A DNA stretch of 64,000 nucleotides, taken from CAZFHA01 sp964518595. Lineage in GTDB: Bacteria > Bacillota > Clostridia > Saccharofermentanales > Saccharofermentanaceae. Both the position numbers and the translations under genes were made by a program. Positions 17,386 to 26,087 of this stretch are shown piece after piece. The stretch lies in NCBI GenBank assembly GCA_964518595.1, contig CAZFHA010000003.1, forward strand, positions 62,001 to 126,000, in the 5' to 3' direction. Within the stretch, counting starts at the first letter, position 1, and the number at the start of each line of letters is the position of its first letter. The notes under the pieces were generated by a model. The model saw nothing but the letters and a program-made list of their open reading frames with translations, was not told the origin of the DNA and did not search any database.

Positions 17386-17973
17386 TCAATTCAGCTTCTG
17401 AATAAAAACCACACAATGTCCCTTGCTGTAAGCCACCTTACAGCCCCGGCTCTCTTCTAGCTTTCGAACCGACCAAGAGGAGACCGGAGAAGCGGAGTTA
17501 TCCAACTCACTAACCAGAATTTGATATTTGTCTAACCGTAGTTTAGACAGCTGTCGGAAGATCAACAAATGTCTTTGGGCAGTGTCCGGGGTGGAGCGCG
17601 GAAAAGTCAGCACAAGAACACCGCCGGGGGAAAGCCAATCCAGCGTCCTTCGCCAGAGGGGCTCGTCTTCCCAGTCTTTACTATCTACCTGTTTCAGGGT
17701 TCTATCTTGGTACAAGATTAGAGGCAACTTTTTCTGGGAAAAAGACGGCTCAAAACAAGGAACTTTGTCCCCTTGCCCAGTTAACTCTGATTCAGAAGGT
17801 GGCTCTTGGGGCAAGACTATGCCTTCGCCCTCCTCCCAAAGCCATACCTTACCCTTTTTACCGGCTAGTTTTTGCAGTAGCAAAGTTCCTTCCCTCCAAT
17901 CCGGAGTTAGGTTGAGACTTTCCTGCTCCCTTCCGATTTGCTGAAGTAAACTTCGGTAAATAAATTGCTCCAT
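17386..17973 (-). CDS. Unknown protein with methyltransferase-like C-terminal segment
   Basis: I do not recognise this 195-residue protein as a whole. Its C-terminal half contains LDWLSPGGVLVLTFPRS near residues 115-131, followed by alternating helix and strand. This resembles the L-x-PGG-x-L-V-L strand region of class I SAM-dependent methyltransferases, but the SAM-binding GxGxG motif expected further upstream is not present. It could be a degenerate methyltransferase or an unrelated Rossmann-like protein. It lies downstream of the large adhesin gene on the same strand with a gap of about 90 bp. Confidence 0.5.
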   Translation of the reverse strand: MEQFIYRSLLQQIGREQESLNLTPDWREGTLLLQKLAGKKGKVWLWEEGEGIVLPQEPPSESELTGQGDKVPCFEPSFSQKKLPLILYQDRTLKQVDSKDWEDEPLWRRTLDWLSPGGVLVLTFPRSTPDTAQRHLLIFRQLSKLRLDKYQILVSELDNSASPVSSWSVRKLEESRGCKVAYSKGHCVVFIQKLN

Positions 17974-18064
17974 ACCTGCCTCCTGGTTTCGATAACAAAG
18001 GCTACCCCCTAAGTCATACTTATGAGATAGCCCTGTTTTGAAAATTTCAGATGGGTAATAGGGT

Positions 18065-21000
18065 TTAGTTATGCTGAGATTTTTTTGTTCTTCTCTTTAG
18101 CATCATCAGACCGGCTCCCCCCAGAACCAGACAGAAGGCGGCCAGCCAAGGTGCGAGGGTTTGGCTTTCGCCAGTCTTGGTTAAACCATTGAGGCTAATA
18201 CTGCTGTTGCCGGTGTTTTCGATGTAGATAGGCTTCTGATCCAGAACAAAGGACAGATAGGCCTTATTTGTGATGATGGTTCCCGGAGTGGTGGCAGTAA
18301 CCTTAAAGGTATAGACAAGGCTATTGTCTTTGCCAAAGTCTACCGGCACTTGTCCAAAGACCAGAATCAGTTCTTTGATACTTTCTCCTGCCGCCAAGGT
18401 GGGAGCATTAAAGCTGTAAGCAGCATTGGCATCCACATTCTTAGCGATGGTCTTCTCTATGCCATCCTGATTTTTGTAGACGATGTTGTAGGTAAGACCG
18501 CTACCTTGGGTAAAGGCGGGGATTTTTCCGGTTGTAAACTCGATACCCTCTGGAACGATATCGCCGATTCTAAAGTCAGTCACCACACTAGCATAAGGGT
18601 TGCCGATGCCGGAAAGGGTGTAGTTGACCAGATCGCCATGATTGACCTTGACCTTGTCCGGTAGCTTGGTAAAACGCTTGGCTTCTAAGACAGAGGTAGA
18701 AGGTTCCGTAGGAGCTACTGTAGTTTCGGTAGGCTCTACTGTTGTTTCCGTAGGAGTAGTGGTTTCAGTAGGTTCTACCGTTGTTTCCGTTGGTTCTGTG
18801 GTGGTCTCTGTAGGTAGAGTTGTCTCAGTAGGTTCGGGTGTAGGCTCAGGAATTTGACGATAGACGACTTTTACTACATTAGCAGCTTCATCAGCAGTGA
18901 TGGTTGGATATTGACCTTGCACTTCTCCGTTTTGGTAACCATCAGGTCTATGCAGGTTTAACCAGTCTGCTGATAAGCCTTTTTCTAGAAAATCAGCTGA
19001 GATCAGGCTACTGGTAAGCACGTTGTTTTCTGGATGAGCCCCTCCCACTTCTACATAGCTGGGCTCTCCACTTACATCATCAAGGTAGTACTCAATTGTA
19101 TAAGTGAATTCAGGTGGATTGCCCACAACGATCTCTTTTGTGACAGTAGTTACCTGATTATCATGATCCGGCAACGAGACATAGGTCAAAGTATAAGTCC
19201 CAGACACGTTACTATTAATGGGGGCTATACCAGCATCAGCAAAAGAAACAGCTAAACCACCGTTGAAAGAGATCGTTGAATGTTGTAAGTCTAGTCCCAT
19301 TATCCTGCCATCTCTTGTCAATGTAGTTCCAGTTACATCATCCGTCACTGTTGCTTCAAAAATTTTAGCATTTATCGTTGATACATTGCTCCCATATTCA
19401 ATAGCAAGTAGATCATCCGTATATCCTAAATCAACAGGCTCTACTATAGGTGCTTGGGATTGTACAAGATCAATAGCTGCAGTTTTGTCCTGGGGCACAA
19501 TTAGACCAATATTAGCATAATCGTAAGATGTATTTCCTTCTCCAATAGAGTAAGAAGCGGTTTTATAATTAGTGGCTGAGACATTAAAAGGAATAATAGC
19601 TTCATAGAAAGTTCCTGAACGCAAATTGTTTGCAACCACCTTAACAGCAGTAATCGTATTGTAATCCACAGATTCAGTCAAAATCGACCAGTTGGCATTA
19701 TCGTTGGTGGGCAACAGACTTCCATCCAAATTTTCATCTGTTGAATAGTAAAGGCTTATACCATCGGTTGCACTATCTGCTGTTGGTGACAATCCTGCAA
19801 TTAAGTAAGAATTCCAACCATTACTGTGTGGTAGAACAAAATATCCTTTGGCATTAGCGATATCATTGGTCGTGCTATTAACAAGCGTAAGTTTAAAATC
19901 TCCGAATGTCCCAGCTTTCATTTGAGAAGCCGTTAACGGAATGCTTGGGTTGTAGTAAGTGAAGCTGCTGGCTCCCTCTGACTTAATTGTAACAAACATG
20001 GCGGCTTGGGATAGTGGGGCAAGAGTCAATGTCTTTCCTGGAGCTGTAAGTAAGTGCCTGTCCCCAGAAAAAGCAGGGTCTTTGATAGTATCTTTGTAAA
20101 ATACTCTGCCATTATAGTAACCCTGCCCTACATCTATAGCTCGCTCATAACTGGTTCCTGTTAAAATAGCCGTATTAGTCATCACCAAATCATATCCTCG
20201 GATAATTGTAGGCTCCACTTTCACCTTTAGGTAAATGTTAAACCGGTCTACTTTATTATTCGGCCAGTTATTCAAATTTTGATAATCATACATAAGGTCT
20301 AAATCCGGTGCAGAAACTTTAATAATTTTATCTCCACCCATTAAATTGCTGCCAGGTAAGCAAGGTAATTCTTCAAAAATAAGCAAGCTGGTATCGTAAG
20401 GCTGAGCCGTTGCTCCTTTAATCGACAGAGTTGCATAGATATCCTCAATGGAGAAACTTACCCCATTAGCAGGAATAAATTCTTTAGGTACACTGAAATA
20501 GAAAATCGGGTCGTGAAATTCACGATAATTGCTCATATAGGATAAATTTGAAGGGTATATAGAATGCCCCCAATAGTACGTTTTTCCTGGTTGAATTGCA
20601 TTGTCTGACTTTGTTGTCTTGTTTTCGTTTAAAAGTTGATTGCCGGTATAAATTTCCGCATCATAATACTTCTTGTCTGAAAGTGTAGTTTGAATCTTAT
20701 TATTACCTGATTGAACATCTGTTATGCTCCCCTGCTCAATCCATACAACACCATCAAGACTATAATCTCCTTTAATGGAGGCAGTATCTAGGTCAAAATT
20801 GATAACTTTACCAGATTCATCCTCTATTTCTCCAAAGAAAGTTAAATCTGCACCCCATGTTGAGTCTCCCGCAGCCATTGTTTTATTTTGTACTGCTGTA
20901 GAAAAGTTTAAAATAATTTTATCGGTATCACTAATAGGTGTTTCTAAATGATTAACACCAGCTTTTATCTTTTGTCTAATATTTCCTGTTTCATCGGATA

Positions 21001-22435
21001 TGGTAAAAAATGTGCCATCGCCATCTGCCAGAACAGCAGTAACTGTAGAAGGCATATAGATGTCTGTAATAGTGGTATTGGCTGGGATAGAAACTGAAAA
21101 ATTTAAATTGTCATATTGCAAGGCATAAGTAGAAAAACCTACTCTAAACAGTGGCTCTTGCTGTGTATGGGGGAAAATGTATGGTAACGTCGAAGCATTA
21201 GGATTTGAACGAGGGTTAAAAATTGATATATCAATTTGTGGAGTCAACTCCTTTAATGTAAATGATGCACTATTAAAATAAAAATTTATAAAAACAGAAT
21301 CCAAATTATTCTCATATGCAACACCTTTAGCATCTTCACTGTCTGGATTAGCAGCATTAAACTGAATCACAGTCCCGGCAGGCAAATTATATGTAACATT
21401 AAATCTAAATGGAACTGGCCCTAAATATTGTATCCGACTGTTTAATAAAACTAACTTCATAGTAGTGCTATCATATGTACATGTGGATGAATTTTCAAAA
21501 CTTATTTCATCGCTCCTGATTGAGCGAAAAATTGTTTCACCAGGTAATTTCACACTTACATAGTCCTCAATATTCAGAGTAATAACGGCAGAATTTAGTT
21601 GAAACCCCTTTGTATCTATAGAATAATCATCAAGACCCGTCGTTCTTAAAATAAACGGAGTTTTAATTCCACTATAAATAGGAGCGGTTGATGGATCTGG
21701 TAACGGAGATAGTGTTGCCTTTCTGTCAAGATAATTTTTAATTGTCATTGTGGTCTGACTAAAATTTGTCACCCCTCCAGAGCTAAGACTATTCTCAATA
21801 GCCAACAGCATATTAGAAGAAACAATGTTTGGCTTAATATTGACCGCAACCGTAAAACTTTCCTGTCCCCCCTTCATCTGGTCATAGGTTACAGTAAGTT
21901 TACCACCTTGAGTTGCTGTGGTATTCACCATTGTAGTTTCATTGTCAATAATACCATTAGAACCATCACTCATTGGCTTAGCACTGGCAAAAGAAAGTTG
22001 TGTCGGTAATTGAATCACTACCACTTTTTTGTCACTTGTTCCACTCAAATTGACTGTATATGAAATGGCATATTGCCAAATATCACCATCAGTAGCATCA
22101 CTTAAATGAGTGGCAGCAGGGTTTAAACTAGTCCACGTACCAATCACAGTATTAGCCGTGGGAGCTTCCGCTGCCATAGGCATCATCGCTGGAGCTTGTT
22201 CTACCGCTGGTGTAGTCACAGCATTCTCTGTTTCACCCGTGGTTGTCTCACTCGCTACTGGAGTAGTCTGTTCCCCACTACTCTCCACCGCCGAGCTCTG
22301 ACTGGTGCTAGTCTCTGGAATACTGGCCTCCTGAGCCATTACCACAGCGCCGGTCAGGGGAGTAGATGTCAGCAGCATCAGCACCGTAAGTACCATGGTT
22401 GCCAGTCGTTTTTTTGGCGTTCCTTTTCTTTTCAT
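18065..22435 (-). CDS. Large sortase-anchored surface adhesin
   Basis: This is a 1456-residue secreted protein. It has a basic, hydrophobic signal peptide (about 1-35), a Ser/Thr-rich segment (about 36-90), then about 1000 residues of beta-rich adhesin-like sequence without catalytic motifs. A MucBP-like module follows at about 1108-1192 (start YTIEYYLDD). A Thr/Pro/Glu repeat stalk comes next (about 1194-1248), then a DUF11-like beta domain. The C-terminus has LTKTGES, a hydrophobic span and KRRTKK, which is a sortase sorting signal in which the usual LPxTG Pro is replaced by Thr. I infer attachment to host mucus or another glycan surface. It lies 88 bp downstream of a membrane-tethered sigma factor gene, which may control it. 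Confidence 0.82.
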   Translation of the reverse strand: MKRKGTPKKRLATMVLTVLMLLTSTPLTGAVVMAQEASIPETSTSQSSAVESSGEQTTPVASETTTGETENAVTTPAVEQAPAMMPMAAEAPTANTVIGTWTSLNPAATHLSDATDGDIWQYAISYTVNLSGTSDKKVVVIQLPTQLSFASAKPMSDGSNGIIDNETTMVNTTATQGGKLTVTYDQMKGGQESFTVAVNIKPNIVSSNMLLAIENSLSSGGVTNFSQTTMTIKNYLDRKATLSPLPDPSTAPIYSGIKTPFILRTTGLDDYSIDTKGFQLNSAVITLNIEDYVSVKLPGETIFRSIRSDEISFENSSTCTYDSTTMKLVLLNSRIQYLGPVPFRFNVTYNLPAGTVIQFNAANPDSEDAKGVAYENNLDSVFINFYFNSASFTLKELTPQIDISIFNPRSNPNASTLPYIFPHTQQEPLFRVGFSTYALQYDNLNFSVSIPANTTITDIYMPSTVTAVLADGDGTFFTISDETGNIRQKIKAGVNHLETPISDTDKIILNFSTAVQNKTMAAGDSTWGADLTFFGEIEDESGKVINFDLDTASIKGDYSLDGVVWIEQGSITDVQSGNNKIQTTLSDKKYYDAEIYTGNQLLNENKTTKSDNAIQPGKTYYWGHSIYPSNLSYMSNYREFHDPIFYFSVPKEFIPANGVSFSIEDIYATLSIKGATAQPYDTSLLIFEELPCLPGSNLMGGDKIIKVSAPDLDLMYDYQNLNNWPNNKVDRFNIYLKVKVEPTIIRGYDLVMTNTAILTGTSYERAIDVGQGYYNGRVFYKDTIKDPAFSGDRHLLTAPGKTLTLAPLSQAAMFVTIKSEGASSFTYYNPSIPLTASQMKAGTFGDFKLTLVNSTTNDIANAKGYFVLPHSNGWNSYLIAGLSPTADSATDGISLYYSTDENLDGSLLPTNDNANWSILTESVDYNTITAVKVVANNLRSGTFYEAIIPFNVSATNYKTASYSIGEGNTSYDYANIGLIVPQDKTAAIDLVQSQAPIVEPVDLGYTDDLLAIEYGSNVSTINAKIFEATVTDDVTGTTLTRDGRIMGLDLQHSTISFNGGLAVSFADAGIAPINSNVSGTYTLTYVSLPDHDNQVTTVTKEIVVGNPPEFTYTIEYYLDDVSGEPSYVEVGGAHPENNVLTSSLISADFLEKGLSADWLNLHRPDGYQNGEVQGQYPTITADEAANVVKVVYRQIPEPTPEPTETTLPTETTTEPTETTVEPTETTTPTETTVEPTETTVAPTEPSTSVLEAKRFTKLPDKVKVNHGDLVNYTLSGIGNPYASVVTDFRIGDIVPEGIEFTTGKIPAFTQGSGLTYNIVYKNQDGIEKTIAKNVDANAAYSFNAPTLAAGESIKELILVFGQVPVDFGKDNSLVYTFKVTATTPGTIITNKAYLSFVLDQKPIYIENTGNSSISLNGLTKTGESQTLAPWLAAFCLVLGGAGLMMLKRRTKKSQHN
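18690..18850 (-). repeat. TEPTETTV-type Thr/Pro repeat stalk
   Basis: Near-identical 15-24 bp units encode PTETTxEPTETT-like repeats within the adhesin, just before its last beta domain. They act as an extended, probably glycosylated stalk. Repeat number is likely to vary between strains. Confidence 0.75.
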
Positions 22436-22522
22436 TGATTGTGTCCTTTCCTTTTTGGGAGTATATCCTATAGCCTTTCGGCTTTGAAACCTTTGCTCAA
22501 TTTTGGTAGTAGAATCTTTCTT

Positions 22523-23836
22523 TTAGTGGTCTTGAAACCAACTTTTTATGCTGGCAGTTTGGGGATTGGGGTAAGCTTGGTCGTAGATTTCATACTTCAC
22601 CGACCATTCGGTTCTTTTGGCATTATAAAATTCACACAAGATCAGCTTTTTCGATTCTTTCGTCAAGGTAAAGAGCACATACATGCTGTTCTCGTCCCCT
22701 TGATCGAAGTAATACTCTTCTAATTCCATTTGGTGCCGATGGACAATACCCTTGAAGTCGGGATTTCGATTATCTTGTCCTAGGGAAGTAAAAGAGATGA
22801 TTGTCTGGGCGTCCTGCTCCCCCACCATCCAAGGTAGAGAACCGTATTCTTGCACTTCTGTTGTAGCTGTGGTTATAGGTGGTTCCGTAGTGGCAGCGGT
22901 GAGGGATGCTCCGGCTACCTGAGCTTTAGGAGACTGAGCGGTAGTCTGTAGATATACACCTGCCCAAATAAGACCACTGATAGTGACTACCGATACGAGC
23001 CCCAAACCGATTTTTGTGCCTGTGGTGCTGATGGTTTTGCTACCGGCAGTGGCTGCCCCGGCGGTAGCGGCAGTGGCTTCTATCCCCAGTTGGATGCGCT
23101 TCCACATCAGGTCTTTCATATCCATGGTGCAAACTTGCTCCGCCTCCGCCATCAAAAAACGAGTCAAAATTGATACTGGCATCATACTATATAAGAAATC
23201 TCCTTTTTGTATCATTTTTTCGATCTTCTTTTTCAGGCTTCCTCGGGCTCGGGAGAGCTTGATGGTGACCGCATTGGTGGATAGATTCATTACTTTGGCA
23301 ATTTCCTTGGTGGAAAGTTGGCTATAGTAATAGAGTATAATCGCAGCACGCTGTTCTTCGGGAAGGTCAGAGACCATTCGGCTGATACTACTGGAAGCCT
23401 CCTGATTAAAGAGCCATTCTTCCGGCACCAGATTCAGCTGGTCAACAAACTGGGCTTCAGAAATTTCGTCTAGGGGTAGAAGGGGTTTTCTTTTCTTCGT
23501 TCCTACCACAGCGGCACATTTAGCATAAAGAATGCGATTCATCCAAGCGGAGAAAGCCATATTATCTTTTAGTTTATGAATATCTTGATAAACAACAACT
23601 AAGGTATCTTGAACAACATCCATGGCCTCCTCTCGACTGTTCAGCTGTTTACTGGCTATGTAACAAAGGGGTTTCCACATCTCTTCATAGAGCTGGGAGA
23701 AAGCGGTTTCATCCCCATCTTTCATCCTCTGCGCCAGAGAAGCAAGTTCCGCATTCGTCATGGTATTTTGATCCTTTCCGCCATCGATTTTTTGCTCCTC
23801 GTTATTAGGTTCAATAAAGGGGGCAAAACCTTTCAC
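22523..23836 (-). CDS. ECF sigma factor fused to a membrane span and outer domain
   Basis: The N-terminal part is an ECF sigma-70 factor. Region 2 contains EAMDVVQDTLVVVYQDIH, and region 4 contains LPEEQRAAIILYYYSQLSTKEIA followed by a helix-turn-helix ending in KLSRARGSLKKK (about residues 165-210). A further 75 residues follow, then a hydrophobic span (IGLGLVSVVTISGLIWAGVYL, near 280-300). A Thr-rich linker leads to an outer domain of about 110 residues. Separate anti-sigma factors usually supply the membrane part. An ATG at 23761 has GGAAAGGAT upstream and may be the real start; the GTG at 23836 is longer. It probably directs the adhesin gene downstream. Confidence 0.82.
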   Translation of the reverse strand: MKGFAPFIEPNNEEQKIDGGKDQNTMTNAELASLAQRMKDGDETAFSQLYEEMWKPLCYIASKQLNSREEAMDVVQDTLVVVYQDIHKLKDNMAFSAWMNRILYAKCAAVVGTKKRKPLLPLDEISEAQFVDQLNLVPEEWLFNQEASSSISRMVSDLPEEQRAAIILYYYSQLSTKEIAKVMNLSTNAVTIKLSRARGSLKKKIEKMIQKGDFLYSMMPVSILTRFLMAEAEQVCTMDMKDLMWKRIQLGIEATAATAGAATAGSKTISTTGTKIGLGLVSVVTISGLIWAGVYLQTTAQSPKAQVAGASLTAATTEPPITTATTEVQEYGSLPWMVGEQDAQTIISFTSLGQDNRNPDFKGIVHRHQMELEEYYFDQGDENSMYVLFTLTKESKKLILCEFYNAKRTEWSVKYEIYDQAYPNPQTASIKSWFQDH

Positions 23837-23989
23837 TCTTTTTAAAATTTTTTTGCTTGCTTTTTTATTATCCCAGAAAAAGAAAAATTAGGCGTGTATC
23901 GCCTGTGAATAACTTGTTACTAATGGCTAAAATTCGACTATCAAAAAGTCAATGCCATGTATTTTAGCACAAGATTTCTTTCAAACAAA

Positions 23990-24035
23990 ACTACCCCAAT
24001 GAATAAAACCGAAGGGTCTTATCCATCAGGGTAGC
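23990..24035. terminator. Hairpin, copy 2 of a duplicated terminator-like element
   Basis: ACTACCCCAATGAATAAAA pairs with TCTTATCCATCAGGGTAGC across a short loop, giving a long stem. On the minus strand a T-rich stretch follows it. It ends the transcript of the YxeA-like gene. It shares core bases and flanking bases (TTGAGG..ATA, and GGGCAATCTTACAG further upstream on the minus strand) with the element at 17033-17081. The rest of 23837-24161 shows no gene. Confidence 0.6.
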
Positions 24036-24161
24036 TCTTTTATGGTATTCCTCAATTTTGTGCGTAATTCAAGCTTACTGCCTGTTACGGTGATAGTATA
24101 GCCTAAAGAAAGGCGAACTTATCAATGCTTTAAAGCTGCTCCTATTCCTGTAAGATTGCCC

Positions 24162-24584
24162 TTAAGCGGCAGCAGAAGTTTCAGCAGTAGACATATCTGT
24201 AGTTTCCGGCAGTTGCTTCTCAAGGATGTCTTTTACCACCTGAGGCACATCCTTTGACTCTACCTCTTCCCAAGAAGTTACACCTTTCGTATCATTAATA
24301 GTGAGGCGCAAAATAGCATTCATTTTCAAAGGGCGATCTTTATTGCCTCTAAACTCAACCAGCTCATTACCATCTTTTTTGTAGGCCTCACCTTTCTCGT
24401 TATAGGCAGGCAGGTTATAAATGTAGTCATAATAAGGACCCTCTTGTATTTTTGTTCCCACCTCAGTAATTTTTACATAATATGGCACACCATCGTAAGT
24501 ACGACTAATCAAATAATAGATAGCACCACCGGCTACCAGTATTAAGGTCACCAAAATAAGTAAGGTAATTAATAATTTTTTCAT
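24162..24584 (-). CDS. YxeA-like (DUF1093) exported protein
   Basis: This 140-residue protein has a basic start and hydrophobic span (KKLLITLLILVTLILVAGG). An outer domain follows with YYVKITEVG, YDYIYNLPAYNEKGE and LKMNAILRLTINDTKGV. The pattern fits the YxeA family of small secreted or anchored proteins of unknown role. The ATG at 24584 follows CGGAG; a start eight codons upstream is possible. The C-terminus (about 125-140) is a short Thr/Ala tail beyond the family domain. Confidence 0.7.
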   Translation of the reverse strand: MKKLLITLLILVTLILVAGGAIYYLISRTYDGVPYYVKITEVGTKIQEGPYYDYIYNLPAYNEKGEAYKKDGNELVEFRGNKDRPLKMNAILRLTINDTKGVTSWEEVESKDVPQVVKDILEKQLPETTDMSTAETSAAA

Positions 24585-24793
24585 TTTGTACACTCCGTCT
24601 TTATCCATCTAATATGAGTTATGGTCTATTTAATAATTTCTATCTTTCACACCTATTTACGATATCTATGTTGCTGGAAGTACCTCCTATGTTTTGTCCA
24701 AGCTCAAGCTAAAGTCTTGGTCTTATTATCCCAAAGTCCTTTAAGGGAAACCATGGCTTTACGTGACATAAAACACACATTTTTGTAAGGATA

Positions 24794-25789
24794 TTACCCG
24801 CCGATTGTAACCTCTAGTCCATAGCTGGCAATCATCTGTTTATAATCCTCTACGTCTTCATCTTTAAGAACTTTCTTACCGCCAAAGGCATAATTCTGCT
24901 GCAAAAGATTATACTTATATTCTCCCAGTTGATGAAAGGGTAAGAGATTAACTTTTTTTATCCCCATGGACTTTAGTAATTGCCCGAAATGCTTCGCGTC
25001 TTCTTCACTATCGTTAACTTCCGGAATAACCGGAATGCGCAGGATTACCTCCGCACCGGCCTCTAAAAGGCTTTGAAGATTTTCCAGAATATCGGTAAGC
25101 TTTACTCCAGTATAGTAGAGATGTTTTGCTTCATCGTAATGTTTTAGGTCATAAAGAAAAATATCCGTAACCGCCATAATCCGATGTAAGGCCTCAAAAG
25201 AGGCATACCCAGCGGTCTCAACAACAGTATGGATGCCATACTGTTTACTCATATATAAAAGTGCATAGGCAAAGTCCGGTTGCGCTAAAACTTCACCCCC
25301 GGATAGAGTAATTCCGCCACTAGAGTTCTTATAAAAAGCACTATCCTTCATAACTTCCTCGAGGATGTCTTTGACGGTGGTCTTATAGCCTTCCATATAA
25401 AGAGCTTCACTTGGGCAGCTCTTAACGCACCCCCCACAACCGGTACATTTTACTCTATCCAGCCATAGTAAGGAACTTTTTCGAGATGGACTTACTGCCT
25501 GTTCCGGCTGAGAAGAAATTGAGGCGAAGGATATTGCCCCCTCGGGACAAGTCCGAATACAACCTTCACAACCTAAACATTTAGATTGATTAAAAATCAG
25601 TTCCGGCTGATATTTTTGCGATTCAGGATTTGAACACCAGTGACAACGAAGAGGACAGCCTTTAAAAAAGACAATCGTACGAATGCCGGGTCCATCATGT
25701 AAACTAAACCGTTGCAGATTAAAAACAACACCGGTTTGTTGCAAATAGTTGTTTTCTTCGGTCAACACAGAGTCATGCCTATTGTTCAT
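24794..25789 (-). CDS. Glycyl radical enzyme activating enzyme (radical SAM)
   Basis: This enzyme installs the glycyl radical on its partner using S-adenosylmethionine. The motif GPGIRTIVFFKGCPLRCHWC contains the CX3CX2C cluster of radical SAM activases. Two ferredoxin-type 4Fe-4S sites follow, CLGCEGCIRTCP and CTGCGGCVKSCP. This two-cluster insertion is typical of activases for glycyl radical dehydratases and lyases and is absent from the simplest pyruvate formate-lyase activase. The GGE-type SAM motif is SGGEVLAQPDF. The ATG at 25789 follows GAGGG; a TTG at 25825 is less likely. It is divergent from its presumed partner and shares the promoter region. Confidence 0.92.
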   Translation of the reverse strand: MNNRHDSVLTEENNYLQQTGVVFNLQRFSLHDGPGIRTIVFFKGCPLRCHWCSNPESQKYQPELIFNQSKCLGCEGCIRTCPEGAISFASISSQPEQAVSPSRKSSLLWLDRVKCTGCGGCVKSCPSEALYMEGYKTTVKDILEEVMKDSAFYKNSSGGITLSGGEVLAQPDFAYALLYMSKQYGIHTVVETAGYASFEALHRIMAVTDIFLYDLKHYDEAKHLYYTGVKLTDILENLQSLLEAGAEVILRIPVIPEVNDSEEDAKHFGQLLKSMGIKKVNLLPFHQLGEYKYNLLQQNYAFGGKKVLKDEDVEDYKQMIASYGLEVTIGG

Positions 25790-25883
25790 ATCTATTCCCT
25801 CATTAGCGTCAGGTTTTTTCTTCAATGTCTTATTAGCACTCGTTACTATTAGCCTCAGCAGCCTCGCCTCTTTTTCTTTTTTA

Positions 25884-25912
25884 ATTATAATAGAAACATT
25901 TTATAGTTTCAA
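25884..25912 (-). promoter_or_regulatory. Promoter of the activase gene
   Basis: On the minus strand TTGAAA (complement of 25907-25912) is separated by 17 bp from TATAAT (complement of 25884-25889). This is a near-consensus promoter directed at the activase. Confidence 0.7.
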
Positions 25913-25927
25913 TCGAAAACTAATTCA

Positions 25928-25956
25928 TTGACATACAAAAAACTTTCGCATACAAT
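25928..25956 (+). promoter_or_regulatory. Promoter of the glycyl radical enzyme gene
   Basis: TTGACA (25928-25933), a 17-bp spacer and TACAAT (25951-25956) form a near-perfect promoter pointing at the glycyl radical enzyme. The two -35 boxes of the divergent pair are only 15 bp apart, so one bound regulator could control both. Confidence 0.75.
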
Positions 25957-26087
25957 ACAGATATAATTTGTAGTAAAACCGTCGCCTTTTTTTAAAAGTA
26001 AATAGCTGATTCTTGGCTCAATTCAGTAGTCGACAAAGGCTTGTGGTCAAGTATCAGTAGTCAATCAACGATGCGAGGAGAATGATT

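Noticed and set aside
18642..18857. A plus-strand frame full of Val-Gly-Ser repeats
   Set aside because: It is the complement of the Thr/Pro repeat region in the adhesin; low complexity and no ribosome binding site.
24690..24765. A 16-codon minus-strand frame starting MVSLKGLW, followed by AGGAGG
   Set aside because: There is no ribosome binding site before it and no gene after the AGGAGG; too short to support.
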